Shown in pieces: positions 23,693 through 36,600 of a stretch of DNA of 64,000 nucleotides. The first letter of the stretch is position 1. The number at the start of each line of letters is the position of its first letter. The position numbers and the translations under genes are program-made. Source of the stretch: Pterois miles. Its lineage: Eukaryota > Chordata > Actinopteri > Perciformes > Scorpaenidae. Where the stretch lies: positions 22,852,001 through 22,916,000 of the forward strand of contig CAMQGK010000634.1 in assembly GCA_947000775.1 (NCBI GenBank). Reading direction: 5' to 3'. The notes under the pieces are model-generated. The model saw nothing but the letters and a program-made list of their open reading frames with translations, ran no database searches and had not been told where the DNA came from.

Positions 23693-23716
23693 TTTTTTTT
23701 TTTTTTTTTTTTTTTT
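23693..23716. repeat. Poly-T tract
   Basis: An uninterrupted T run of about 24 bases in the last ATAD2B intron; a shorter T-run occurs at about 23617. Confidence 0.95.
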
Positions 23717-23929
23717 CAAAAGCAACAGACAAAAGATTCACAGCGATAAAAGCTTGAACTGCGTTGCATTCTGTTCTCCAGATGCTACTGTCAATGGAGA
23801 CACTGATTTCTCTGCCTGATGATTTTGTCTTTATATATACACAACAACACACAGCACTGATACATAAAGTCTACTGAGAGATGTCTCAATAGAGGCCCTT
23901 CTCTGACGTCAAAGTTTACCATTAATCAC

Positions 23930-24293
23930 TTAAAGGTCCAGTGCGTAACATTTCATTTATCTATTAGCAGAAATGGAATATGACATTCATAACTATGTTT
24001 TGTAGAATGGTTACCTTGAACCCTCCATATCTACACTAAAAATGACGTAGCGTGAGCAGCAAAGCATGGGTCCACCAGCCGCCGTCTGACTTCTGTTGCT
24101 CCTAATTTAGTGTTTCCTTTTATGCTAAGGATGACTCCTGAGCAAGGCGAACGGCGTTACTACGGTTTTGCGCTTGGCGGCTCACGTTACCGAAGTCTTG
24201 GAAAGAGAGGAGTGAGCTGAGGAGTACTCAGTTAGTTGCAATCTGCAGCCACACCAGTAGATGCCGCCAAATCCTTCACACTGTCCCTTTAAA
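23930..24293 (-). mobile_element. MITE (family W, copy 2), about 364 bp with TIRs
   Basis: The left end TTAAAGGTCCAGTGCGTAAC and the reverse complement of the right end, TTTAAAGGGACAGTGTGAAG, are imperfect terminal inverted repeats. The interior has no coding potential. It resembles a very common fish MITE and lies inverted relative to the copy at 22005. Confidence 0.75.
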
Positions 24294-25406
24294 GCGTATG
24301 CATGCTCCAAATAGACGCGTCATAAAGTCGTGTCATCTGCATGAGGAATAAGACAAAGTCATAACTAAAGGGATGTAGAAGTCCAACGTATTTAAGGAAC
24401 AATTTTTCCAATCAAGACTGCCCCTGATGTTGCTTTAGATAAACAAGTAAGCCAAAAGAGGTATATGAAATGACCTGTGGGTCACAATCTGCAATAATTA
24501 ACACACAAATAAGAGAAGAGGAAGAACAATCCTATATGATGTAAGGCCAGCAGCGCGTACAGCTCTGGCACCGCACAGATTCAGGTTAAAAGGTCAAAGG
24601 CTCTTCTTACAAAGTCTTAAATCGCTGTCTGAGGCGCGGGCAAATTATAACACTAGGTCTAGGGCAATATGAATGCCAATTTGTAGAGAGGAACATAGTT
24701 GGTGTGTTATTGTGTACAGGGCAGAGATGGTCCCTCTGGCTTTAACTGGAAGCAGGGTGTTGTCCACTCCATCTGCTGAAAGGTCAGCTCTTCTGGAAGA
24801 CCGAGACAAGCCATACCCGGAGGAGGACGGGAGCAGAGTAAAGGAGACAAATGTATGGACACGCTCCATTTCACTCGCCTCTACAATATAGACACAAACA
24901 CCCCGCGCTGCAACATCAAGTGGGAACGGCTTCAGCCGCCATACTGAGTATCAACCCGGCATACCGGTGTCTACTGTATGTGCGCATGTTTTTTTGCATT
25001 CCCTGGGGAGGAACAAGGAGATGACCTGCTGTGGAGTCAAGATGTGTGTTGGAAACACAGGCAAACAAAACACGTGCCAAACGAGCTGACATTTCTGCTC
25101 TGGAAACACCAATTTAGGTTGGCAGTATGAGATGAAACCCAGACATACGCCCTGCCCTCCTCCACCAGCCGGCGTGTCGACAGGCTGCACCACCTGGCTG
25201 ACTGCTCTCTCCCTCTCCCGCTTCCTCTCTCTGACATCCTGACAGCCAGTTCTGGCTACCAGCACCAGGACACTGCCATTCCTGGCCCGCTGTCTGCACT
25301 GACATCCTGCAGCAGCAGCAGATGACCAGATGGGATTCTGGGAAATTATACAGCAGCTTTTTCTGTATGGAACATTGTCAAGAGAGATTAAAAATTAAAA
25401 GAGAGG

Positions 25407-25585
25407 GGTGAATCTATAGCTGAGCGGTTAGGGCGCATACCCCATGAACGCAAATGGTTGCCCTGGTTTGAGTCCCAGCAGGTCGGACCATTTGCTACAA
25501 ATCATTACCCTACTCTGTTTCACCACTATTCCTGTCTCTCTTTACTCTCCCATGCCGAAAATAATCTTATAAAAACACCGTATAT
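25407..25585 (+). mobile_element. tRNA-derived SINE
   Basis: A-box-like TAGCTGAGCGGTTAGGG (25417-25433) and B-box-like GGTTTGAGTCC (25465-25475) are spaced as in a tRNA. They are followed by a body CACTATTCCTGTCTCTCTTT that ends near AATAATCTTATAAAAACA. There is no clean cloverleaf, so this is a SINE head rather than a tRNA gene. Confidence 0.75.
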
Positions 25586-26903
25586 TAAAACTATATTTGT
25601 TGACCCTTACTCACAATATGCAAGAAAGTATTTGGTGTGTTTTCCAAAGGACTAGGACCGAATGAAAAAAACTCTCTCACTAAAGAGTGATAACACAGTT
25701 AGAACAATTTTTTTTAAATGATTTTACATTTTCTGTTTTTTATTTATACAATTTGCCATTTTGCTACAGTAGTAAGAAAGGTGTATTTATTTTTTAATAA
25801 ACAAATAAATGAAAAGTAGCGCACATACATGTATAATAACTCTGTCATATAGACTTAATTGTATTAGTAAGAAAATTCGGAAATCTTATTAAGGTTATTG
25901 TACACAGAATAGTGCGATTTTTTTTTCCTGGAGTCTGAATGAATATAACCTCCACCAAGACAAGCATTTATGTGGAAAATAAGTTTCTCTTATGAACTAT
26001 TTTGGATTCCAGCTCCTGAACTTACTCAGAGTCCCCACTGTCCTCGTTAGCAAAAAGGACACCGGTAGAAAAATAAGTCCTTAATTTTGACCCTGCTATT
26101 GATTTATACCCTAACTGCTGCTCAGCTCCACGACCGTGGAAGGTGTCTATTGTATCACCAAGCTGTGGTTTGTGTCATAATGCCCGTCACTTCTAGACTC
26201 TATTCCCGGTTTTAGCCTCTCCGTGTTCATGGATGTCTACATCTAACCTCTCAAAAGAGAAACAAAAGGCTTTTTTTCAGATATCATTTGGCCCCATCCA
26301 CTTTTCTATCATGCCTGCAGTGTTATTAGTTCAATACATGTTATCAGTTGTTTATAGTCTCAATGTTAAAGTGGCAACAAGTTACTTGGACTGAGTTATT
26401 CTGCTTGCATGTTGTCAGATCTGCAGCTCAGAATAAAACGTGAAGCCAGAAAATATACATTTATCCTCCGGTTTCTTCTCCTGGCCATTTCGCCTCAATA
26501 ACACCTTGCAGAACTACTAATGTCGCATCTTTTGTACAACACACAAAAGATGTCCATCATGAGACAGCTGTAACAGATGGTCTCACATTCACACACAACT
26601 GAATTTGCCATGTTGGGGGAACCACTGTGTGGTGAGAAGATGAGAGGTTGAAGTCATGTAACAATGTCTCGCATACGGCAGCAAATAACGATTCTTTTCA
26701 CTATTAATTGAAGGGAAAATTAACCACCTTTTATAATAATGTACAATCACTGTGGATGGTAAATGTAGTCAACTTAAGCAAGGTTGTCAATTTCATTTCC
26801 ACTTTTGACCATCAAACACTGTATCTCCTGCATTTTGGTGATTTTTTTATGCGCTAATTTATAGTGGAAATGTCTTAATTCGGGCAGCAGTTGACAATTC
26901 AAA

Positions 26904-27690
26904 ATAAGGATGGGTAACAGAAGCCGGTATTAAACAGGTACCGGTGCAAAATTATTCAAGACTGTAGTATTGATTAGCTCCGATATTCTGTTAGCGGTAC
27001 TTTTTAATGTTTTGGTGTAATTCATTATCAAACTGCAACGTGCGTCTCCTCTGCTCCATAATAAAAAAACATTTTTGAATAAAAAGCCAATACTTTTTCA
27101 TATCATATGTACCTGTTCAACAAGCGGAAACATGTATAAACATATTTTAATCTGCTCTGTCTACTGTCTGTCGTTTACCACTGCTATGTTTTACACCAGC
27201 ATAGCGCGCTAGCTCAGCTGAGAGCAAATTGTTACAAACTAGTTAAAACAAAAGTACAAATATGTAGTCTTAATTGTTAAGCTTAGTTTGCCATGTATCT
27301 TAAAACTGTTGTCAGCTTTTCAGCAGGCTGAGATAAAGCAGCCAGCCCCGTCCTCTACCAGCGGTACCTGCAGGCGATGAATCACATCAGCAGAGGGAGG
27401 AAGACAGAAAACAAGAGGAATGACCGATTAACTGTACTTAGATCTGTTTCCAGTGAGATATTATTGACTTAATATAGTGAATAACATTAATGTTGCGTCT
27501 CTAGAAACATTTAATTATATTTAAATATAAATTCTAATCCTGTTCTAACTTTATTATTTTATTAAATAATATAATAAAAAGCAGTTATTTAGTAATGAAA
27601 TAGATCTGATAAGGTATTAATAAAGAACCAAACCGATAGGAAGTATCGATAATAGTAGTAGCAATAAAATCCTCACTATTCCCATCACTA
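26904..27690. mobile_element. Degenerate TIR transposon remnant, about 785 bp
   Basis: The left end AAGGATGGGTAACAGAAGCC and right end CTATTCCCATCACTA (reverse complement TAGTGATGGGAATAG) form short imperfect inverted ends of the TRGGGATGGG type. ACCGGTATTAAACAGGTACC-like and AAGTATCGATAATAG segments lie just inside. No intact ORF. Confidence 0.5.
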
Positions 27691-27889
27691 ATTCAAAATA
27701 TATATAATGGAATATAATGTGCAATGCTCTCAGGCATTCTGTACTGCTTTCAAATATTTATTCTCCTATAAATCTACTTCTTCCATTTCATGCGAAATCA
27801 CCACACATGTAGCATGATTTACTCTTCCATCCTCCCTTCCTGTCTTTTGTTTGGGCAAGTAACATCTCTGAATGTGCATGTGGCACTTT

Positions 27890-27945
27890 TTTATGGCGTA
27901 CTCTACTATGACTTTTTTTGACATTTTTATGACATACTATACCAA
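27890..27945. repeat. Isolated fragment of the 1-4.9 kb satellite
   Basis: TACTCTACTATGACTTTTTT, GACATTTTTATGACATACTA and TACC match the inverted-orientation satellite unit near 4.4-4.9 kb. This is about two units, some 23 kb away from the main array. Confidence 0.75.
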
Positions 27946-27948
27946 AAT

Positions 27949-28113
27949 ATGAGTGCAGAGGATGTTATGGACGAGGATGTATTTTACAATGTTTTGGCTG
28001 ACTCGGATATTCAGCCGTATTTATTCAAGTCAGATTATACGGCAGAGAGGGGCTGCGGCTGCAATAGGCTCGTTGGAGACGAGCCAGGCCTGGGCAGAAT
28101 CGATCACCGGTGA
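27949..28113 (+). pseudogene. Short ORF resembling fish 'P2X7-like' repeat proteins
   Basis: A 54-codon frame not long enough to stand out: MSAEDVMDEDVFYNVLADSD, then IQPYLFKSDYTAERG, CGCN and a stop. The acidic start and D-I-Q-P-Y-L-F block resemble the N-terminus of the abundant fish proteins annotated as P2X purinoceptor 7-like, which belong to dispersed multicopy sequences. The Cys-rich part that normally follows is not readable here beyond CGCN. The frame begins just after a satellite fragment and ends in a stop codon within about 160 bp, so it is probably a broken transposon-borne copy. The identity is from memory and not tested. Confidence 0.4.
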
Positions 28114-28449
28114 TCGCTGTGCAATGCATGCTGGTTAGATTTGTGCCCGGCTTGCTCTGATGTCATGCACACATGGGCAATGATAACCTCAGGAGAATCG
28201 CAGCGGTCGCAGTTTTTAGAGCTAGGCGCTGCAGTTGCTGTCCACCGACTGCAAGACCCAGGGCATTATGGGAAACATCTGGCTGTCACCTGATCAAAGA
28301 GGTGATTGGCTCTTTTGACAGCAAAGTCCATGTGTTGTAGAAATATCAGAACACTCTGTGTAATTGTGATATTTAACAGTAAATTGTAGGCTATTAGTCT
28401 CATGTTGTGTAATGATTTCACCTGTGATCAAACATATCTTGATTGGTTG

Positions 28450-28600
28450 ATAATAATAAAAAACATAATAATGAAGGCTATTTATATAGCACTTATCAAA
28501 ATAGGTATAATCTTTACAAGGCATACAATGCCATATACACACACACATTTCCACATATATTTACAAACAAATATAAATACATCCCAATGTAGTCTGCAAA
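28450..28600 (+). repeat. Possible dispersed repeat
   Basis: TATTTATATAGCACTTATCA followed by CTTTACAAGGCATACAATGC resembles the 'TTTATATAGCGC...' class of interspersed fish repeats, also seen in another form at 21745 and 50935. Its boundaries are vague. Confidence 0.4.
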
Positions 28601-29056
28601 CTACAAGTAGCCAACAGATGTAACAGGATGTAACTTTTCCTGTGACTTCCTGTAAATTCAGTGAAGGCTGCTGGAAAAGGCTGGAAACTGTCTGACTTTA
28701 CTGCAGTTTTTAGTCACCGTCCCCTGCTGCTGCCGCCTGATCTCGTCTACTTTCAAGGTGAGGTGCAGTTCATCTCAAACGAGCCAAATACCTGTGCAAG
28801 AAGATATGACCGGCGAGGACCCTCCGGGCTTCAGAAGCTCGCACGCAGTGCATCCTGGTACATGTAGGCACACAGCTTCATGAGCAGAAACTAGCTTTCT
28901 CTGCCACTGAGGAATTTATTGCTTCAGATTGACTACATTTACCATCAACACTGATTGGATGTCCACATAAAAAAGGTGGAACGTTTTCCCTTTAAATCTG
29001 CTGATTATTTTCTCGATTCATTAATTAATTGTTAGGACAAGATGTATGTTCCTTAC

Positions 29057-29185
29057 CTCTAGTAGCTGGGTCTTTTCATACTCTCTGCGGTGCTGGTAGA
29101 TACACTGGCTGAGAAGGGAGTACAGTCTCTCCAGCTGCTCCACACTGTAGCCCTCACTCTTCTTCACCACCATATCCAGTAGAAC
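29057..29185 (-). CDS. ATAD2B: ATAD2B penultimate coding exon
   Basis: This 129-nt, phase 0/0 exon has acceptor tctcccctcag and donor gtaaggaa on the minus strand. It encodes VLLDMVVKKSEGYSVEQLER followed by LYSLLSQCIYQHRREYEKTQ and LLE. The VEQLERLYSLLSQCIY-x-HR core is a hallmark of the conserved C-terminal helical module of the ATAD2/ATAD2B family, located after the AAA+ and bromodomain regions. In the protein it follows directly on ...VVDHQRLS from the exon at 41526-41656. ATAD2B is preferred over ATAD2 because of the KLHL29 neighbour and the FDTFL ending. Confidence 0.92.
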
Positions 29186-30099
29186 CTGAGGGGAGAGACA
29201 TTATAAATAAAGTACACTTGTTTACTTCTTAAAGACACACACTATACATTATTACTAATATCCATACACGTGTATGGAGAAACAATAATGAAAGAGAGGG
29301 GCATACAGTGTTGAATAACTGGTCATACCAGCTAAGCGCTGATGTTTGGAGATGAAGCATTTGGAGGTCAGCTCTATTCAAAAGCAATTAAGATCAGAGT
29401 GACAGCTAATTTAGGCTAATCATAATTAGAACCAAGTTTACATTTCACTGCTACTTTAATTAAAACATTCTGGACAGTCAAAGGCCTTTTTAATTGACCC
29501 GTTTCTCACATTTTACCCAAGCCGAAGTCTGTGTGTGTATACGTGTCTATTTAAATACAACGCTCATCAGAAGGCATAGACTGAGACAGCAATGGTGCAA
29601 TAATTAAAGTTACCATCACGGACGCAAGGCAAATAGAAAAACCTCTACGGAAATTAAATGGTGCGTGTGTGAGAGTATGTGAGAGACAGTGACCATGTCT
29701 TAAAAACATAAAGCCAAGGCAATGTCACAATTAATAAAACACGGATGTTTGTCAAAGCCTCTCATCAGCGGAACGTCTGAGAGATAATTACAGTGAGTCA
29801 AAAGAAAAATTACACAGGCAAAAATGTTAGCATTGTATTAATCATTGCAGTCCATCTGACTATGATTTCTGTTTAAATGATAGAGCTGTTGTCTTTATCA
29901 AAGTAAACACCGAACAGATTTAACTTGTGACCAAATATTTGACCTTGACACCAATACGTGACTCACAAAATCTTCACAGATTTTGAAAATGCAAAAGTCC
30001 CAACGTGTTACAACATATGTTAAATTTAACAGTTTTGTTTTTTGTTGTGTTGAATCATGATTTGGCCAAAACAGCACAGCACACTTTCATGAACACCTA

Positions 30100-30620
30100 C
30101 AGTCCCGACTAAAAACTCGGAAATCTTGCAAAATCTCTCACAATCAATCATGACTTCAGTGTAAACAAACATGGCGGACAGCAGGCAAGAAGAATTAGCT
30201 ATTTTAGTTTTTGCACTACTTTGTACTGACAAAGGATGGATGGATGAAGTTGGTCCTCCACATCTGTGGTCCATCTTACTACTACTAATGCTTTGCATTT
30301 TGCATTAGCTCATACATTAGCGATGGCTGCTACGACAGCGGTTCTTTCCAACATGACTGCGTTACCAGCTGTCCGCCAGGTTCCCCACACAAAACAGGTT
30401 ATCGATTGCAAATATCAAACTTTTAATATTTATGATTTTGGATTGGTGCGAAAAAGATTTCCGAGCAGATCAAGGAATGTAAAAACCCTCTTAAGACCTC
30501 ACATCACCAGAATATCTGGAAAGATAATCTTTAGAGCCATCAAAATAAAATCAGGGTTTTGCTGAGGATTGTCGGGAGGGGGCCCAAAATCGGATTAATT
30601 CTCGTGTGTACCCGGCATTA
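30100..30620 (+). mobile_element. Transposon remnant with MADSRQEE-type ORF start
   Basis: At 30171 an ATG opens MADSRQEELAILVFALLC followed by a Trp-rich segment, then a stop and frame changes. Downstream GCTGCTACGACAGCGGTTCT and CCAGCTGTCCGCCAGGTTCC look like decayed coding sequence of the same unit. The segment ends near CGTGTGTACCCGGCATTAC. I have the impression of a recurrent fish DNA-transposon accessory ORF but cannot name the family. Confidence 0.4.
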
Positions 30621-33600
30621 CAGAAAGGCCTGGATTCACATGACTGTTCAGCTGTTGGCCCAGAGCTCTCAGCTGAACTATTATTATGAACCTTCATAAA
30701 TAATTTCTTCAAATGTGACAGCACAATTATTATGCATACAACGTCCACAATACTTGGTTAGCAAAATGTTATTAAGCAGCGCTGCCGATGGGCCCCAGAA
30801 AGTCTCCAAGGACAACCATCGGGCCAAACTGTGGCTTCTGTTGAATAACTCTTCTTTCATCTCCCCCACTACAATGCTGACAGTGAAAGTAATGGGCGGC
30901 CAGGGAGATTATTAGTGCTTGTCAGAGGCCTGCATTGTTGTTTTTATTTGCATCACAGAACCCATTACAACCCTGTAAAAAAAAAAAATCTGCTCCACAC
31001 TGAGCAAAACAGTAGTAAGAGTGAGGAATGACACCTGTTACAGGATTAGACACTTGGTAGCTATTGAACTCCTGAGAAGGTAAACACATTTTTCTACGCT
31101 GCCTTTTCAAAATGTATTTATGATGCCATTATCTACATAAATGTTTTAACAATAGATTTTGAATAGTATATTAAACTTAAGTTTTGAACTAATAAAAAAA
31201 GAGAAGAAAAAAGAAAACTTTTTAAATCTCTCTCACACTCACATACTGAAAGCAAGTTCCCTGAGCCATACTTTCTCAGTTTGACTTCCAGGAGGTGCCT
31301 ATCACACTGAACTCAATAGCCTGGAAACATGACTTGTAATTGAGTAGATAATACCTTTCAAATAATCACACTTCCATAACTTAATCTGGCAGTGTAGGAG
31401 GATTCACCGGCAATACGCCTTTGACATAAAACCCTCCACCTGGCCAATCTAATAACTGCAGGTCCCTTGACAAATAAAGTGTGCGTACCGAAGCTTAAGA
31501 ACACTACGAATTCGTCTAATATTCAGAATCCATCTAAAGTGATAACGATAATCACGGCTGCCTTCAAAAAGTGCTGTCCGCTGCTCTATACTGAGCATAT
31601 TTTATTGGATTCTTTTTGTGCTTTTTATACAGTAACTGTGGTCTAACGTCAAGGGAGTTCTCAGGTTTCCACCCAGCCGTGAGAGCTCATAAAAGAGGAC
31701 CGAATGGAGCGCATCACGGTGAGATGCCTATTTTAACAACACACGCATAAAAGCTTTAATTAGCATCATTACAACCCACCTCACATATGCATAATGTGAA
31801 AGTCTCACACTTCCACCTTCCTTTTATCCAACTGCCACTGAATTTCTTTCCATCTTTCATTATGTTTCCCATCTCTTGCTTTAAGTGCATTTCACCACTT
31901 TATAGTGCATCGTCTCACCTCCTGGCTATTTCAATGTTTTATAGAGGCTCTCCTCGTGTCTCCTTCAACCACTACTTTTCCTCCTTTTCTTCCAATGTAT
32001 GTCTTTTCAGTCTCTTCTTGTTCGTGGATGCCCTCTTTCCTTGTACCCTCTCTCTTTGTCCCCTCAATTTATTCTCCTCTTTACTGTTAGCCAGCTGATT
32101 GCGGCAGTACTTCCAGCCTCTGTCAGCTTGATCAGGATGGCTGTGACAGTGTGGGGTAAATGGTGAGAGTGTGTGTTACACAGGCTCAGTGATTGAGTGA
32201 GCTCACTGCACACAAAAGGGGGCAGTAATCCCATGCGTTAAAGACTGCTACTGACATGGACCATTTAACCTCACCCCCTCTCAACTCCCTGTTCAATCTT
32301 CCCCCTCCCCACCTTTACTCACATCCCTTTCTTTACTCACATCTTTATCTATCCCCACGTTTCTTAACACCACAGAACCAAGGCGGCTTGGGATGACAGT
32401 GACTTTAGGGAACAAAGAAGAATAAGGGTATATGAAGTTATACTTGTGCCAAAATTTTGAGGATTTGATCATAAAAGTACAGTAAGATTTGTAAAGACAT
32501 AATGATTAATACTTGATGTAGTCTGATCATTTCTACTCTAACCCGTCAGTTACACGATTTAAATTGCATTCACCAAAATATAAATGTCAAACAACAAAAC
32601 CTAAATTAGCATTTCTCATAAATTTGCACAAAAAAAATGCAATACATGGATTCAGGCTAGAGACTTTGCACCAACACACTTCATTACACCATGTTGCAGC
32701 TCTGGTATTTAAACCCTGGCCTATGACCTAGACGATTCTAGTCACACCGCCAGCCCTGCAGTGTGCCGATATTTCTCATAATCCTCTACATGCCATGTTA
32801 GGATCACTGGGAAATAACAACACCACCACTGGGTCTATCCTCCATTTTTCATACTATCTACACTGTTCTCTTGACATCAGATTCCCAAATTTGTGCCTTG
32901 AGTTGTTATGAAAAGGTTGGAAAAACATCTACATCAGTCTACGTGGATTCTGTGCGTTACAGAGCACATTAATAAATAGAGAAATGTGGGAATCTCAACC
33001 ACCGTCTGTCAGCATAAACAAGCTTTTCCAGTTGCTCTTTAAACATAATTAGTAAAATGTCACGGTGAACTCATCCCACAGTCTATAATTCTACCCTCAA
33101 AAATGCTGCTATTATGTAATCACAAAACGTTGATGGTAATATAACTCTGTGGTTTAGGTTTTCAAACAAACAACCTGTAGACTGGAGTTAACTGTGTATC
33201 TTTGATCACTGAAGGATGCTTCTTTAGCTGTGTGTGTGTGTATGAAGAGCCATCCTCAGTAGTAAGTGGGAGAAAAGAGTTAGCAGGCAGTGAGGGGAAA
33301 AAAAACAAGGATTTGAAACCCAACAGTCAACATCACAAGGGACACTATTAAGTCTGCCTCTCTCTTTGCCTCTAAGAGAACAATTCACCCTCTTCTTTCT
33401 GATTTAACTTACATTATTTTCTTCTCCAACACTAGTAAAAGAATGAATTATAAATTATTCTGGCTTGCTTGCTACCATGAATACAATAAATGTCTTAAAG
33501 CCGGGCAGAGGGTGGACGTGGCCATAGTGGATGGTGATTTGCTGGGCAAATGATGTGGCTTACAGAGCGCTCGGTCACACAGGTAATGCAATATACAGTA

Positions 33601-36600
33601 GATAGTGCTATAAGGGTCAGGGACGATCATGACGAATCATATTACCATGGTCTCAGCACATTAAAATGAAACGGTCATCCCTTTTGGCTGGGCATGTAAA
33701 ACCCTGCAGGGGTTGACGACTCTTCTTAAATGGTTGGCTTTACTTCTAACATCACTGACAAATTCCCAGCCATTTGAGATCTAATAACTGTGCAGCCTCT
33801 TTTTTTCAGTACAGAGGAGGAAAAGGTGTATTACTTTAGGCGACAGGTCCTTTATGCAACTATATGATTTAATAGATTAATGACCCGATTCCACTGATGT
33901 CAAAGATGGCATTGCTTGCTTACTTTTTTATTTAATTTTATTTAATGAAGATGTTTTATTTGATTAATCAAGATGAATGTAAATCAGGATCTGTGTATTT
34001 CGATATCTATGTGACATTTATCACGTGAAGTCCTAAAGCCACCAGGTTGAATCAGTCACTCAGACATTCATGTGATGAAAATAGTAAATTTACCAGTGAA
34101 CTGCCCATCTGTGACCCAGCCAGACCAAATACATGAGATAAAAGCTATAAATAAATAACTAAGAAATAAAATCGTGTCCACTTCGGGGCACAAATTGGTA
34201 AAAGAATTGTGTTAAATCAGTGTAGCACTCAGAGATTCAAGGCCAGTTTCCTGGACGGGGTATAAACTAAACTAGGACAAGGCTATAATATAATCAGTGT
34301 TTCTTCTTCACTATGGACACGGAAGTGTCTTTTAACTGTAAAATGTTGCTCAGTACATGCATATCTTGGTCATAAAATAAATAAAATAATAAAAACTAAG
34401 TGACCCATGTAAAGATTGTCTGTTTGTGTAAAAAAATAAATAAAAATATTACTATTTGCTGATATATCATTATCTGATATTGATGATCCAGTATCAGACA
34501 GGCTGTACTTTTTAAAGCAGTGATAATTACATCATACAACACAGATAATTATGCCACATACTGACCAAACTACATGCTATATCTATCTATTTTAACCATT
34601 CTGTTGACATTAACTCCTTCTCTGCCATCATGGCATAATACAACTGAGTCAGCAATGTGAGTTTATTTTTTATAGCCAAATATAAGAGAAGAAAATGCAA
34701 CTATCTGTCAATCAAGCCCAAGGTAGGAATAATAAGAAATGTACAAATGATGCAGTAGCCTTTACTCCTCCATTTTCAGGGACAGGTTTTGGGGCAAAAA
34801 TGTTTTAAAGAATACAGACTCTATTAAATAAAACAGATAAATATGAGAAAAATGCAATGTTTGGCTACAGGAAAGATTTTTAAAATTTTATAGATTCAAG
34901 ACAGCACGTATCACCAATATCACGTATCGGGAGGAGAAACCTGCAGCACTGACAAATAACCCCAAACACATCTCCACATACTGCTGCAAAATTAAATGAA
35001 TATAGAAAAAGTCAGAATTAGGTGAAGGTTATGGAGAGGCTTAGCCATCGACCAGCTTTGGTTAAACTTAGGGTAAATCTCAAGGGAAATAAAGGTTAAT
35101 CGATGCAATGTCCTTTACATGTGTAATGCAAACAGAGTGTGTTTGTGTGTGTATTAGGGAGAGCAAGGTGTTAAACAGTGTAAAATGTTGACTGTGCACT
35201 AAGCATTTCAGACAGTCAATTTATGCATTATGAGAATATGTTTTCAGAATATACAAACATGTACAGACTGTAAAAACTGGACAGATCTAAATAAGCACTG
35301 AGCCCCACAACCTGCCTAGCCTGAAACTGTAAAACAATTCAATTTTTTTTTCAACAAGGGAACAAGTTCCCCTCAATGAATCATGAGATGAACACTTCCT
35401 TCGAGAAAAATAACCAAATCTAAGCTTAAAACAGTGATATTTAATCAAAATCACGTTCTTCTGCAAGTCTCATTTAAAATTCCACCATAAATAAACTGTT
35501 TGCACTAACCAGATCCTGTCAAAAACATGAAATTCTGCACTCCTCGGCGCAGCTGGGAAGCAATGAATGACTCGGCTGAGGACAACAGTCACATCACAAA
35601 TATTCAGTGAAACTTCGACTGAACTGCAGATTGATTAACGCAGCGCAGAGAAGAGATGATGAGAGGCTGCAAGAACAGGTAGGTTGTAAAAAATTAAACA
35701 GTAACAGAAAAACGGCCACAGTGAGTAAAATGTGACAGGAGTAAAAAAAAAAAAAACTGAAAGTGCTTGGAGGGGCTGTAGCAAAACCTGTTAACACAAG
35801 CCTCCTTTTATTATTTGTTATCAATTTGTGGTTTAATTGGTAACTGAAAGAAAGAGAGTAATGTCTTATTTCATCCTTAGATTCCCACCACAGCTATAAC
35901 TTATTAATGTGCCAGCATCCTGATTGTATTATATTTCCTTCAGCCTCTACAGAATCTATCCATCAACCCAGATGCTATACAGTTTTTTCTTGCAGTGGTG
36001 GACCAATGCTGTTGGCTACTATTATACATACCGGGGTTGACAGAAGCAAGGCCTGCATTTAAAACAATCCTCTTCATGTGCTGTATAACTAATCATGAGT
36101 AAAAAAAAAAATCCCACACAATCTAAACCGTAGTTTATATAAGCCAAGGGTTGAGTGGGATGCATGAGGTGCGAGAACTGTAAAAAAGGGCAGAAGAAAT
36201 CCCCCAAAGGCTTGACAAGAGGGCAAACTGCTAGAGAATATGAAGAAAATAGGAGAGACTGCTATGTTTATGTTGTGTGAGTTATTGACACTGCTGGTCC
36301 TCACGCGTCTTGGCCAAGAGGCACAGCTTTGGAAGAGCAATTACATGCAGATAGCCACATTGTCAAAGCCATCAGTGGGAATGAATGAAAATAAAAGAAC
36401 CACTTCAAACGCGATCTATTTTTATTGACAATCAAACGCTGGTCCAGCGCTACCATTAAACTGTTCTCTTTTGAACAGACATGTGGCATGGCTACTTCGC
36501 CAGAGGGCCCCCTGCTGTTATTAGTGCTAAAAATGAAGGAAGATGACAAACTGAAATGGGGCCATTTCTGTTGACAGGCTTCTCTAAAACAGGAAATCCT

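Larger units (their letters stand above)
20315..29056 (-). other. Last ATAD2B intron (repeat-rich)
   Basis: This is 8742 bp between the two final coding exons. It contains two opposite-orientation copies of one MITE (22005-22385 and 23930-24293), a dispersed repeat at 21745-21985, a tRNA-headed SINE at 25407-25585, poly-T and poly-A tracts at 22415 and 23693-23716, a TIR element at 26904-27690, and a satellite fragment plus transposon-like ORF at 27890-28113. No additional exon is seen. Confidence 0.7.

Noticed and set aside
25417..25475. Possible tRNA gene on the plus strand
   Set aside because: Same reasoning: a tRNA-like head of a SINE with a repeat body, and no cloverleaf or CCA-end logic.
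31787..32098. 103-codon plus-strand Ser/Phe/Leu-rich ORF
   Set aside because: Arises from a CT-rich intronic stretch, with no family signature or splice context.
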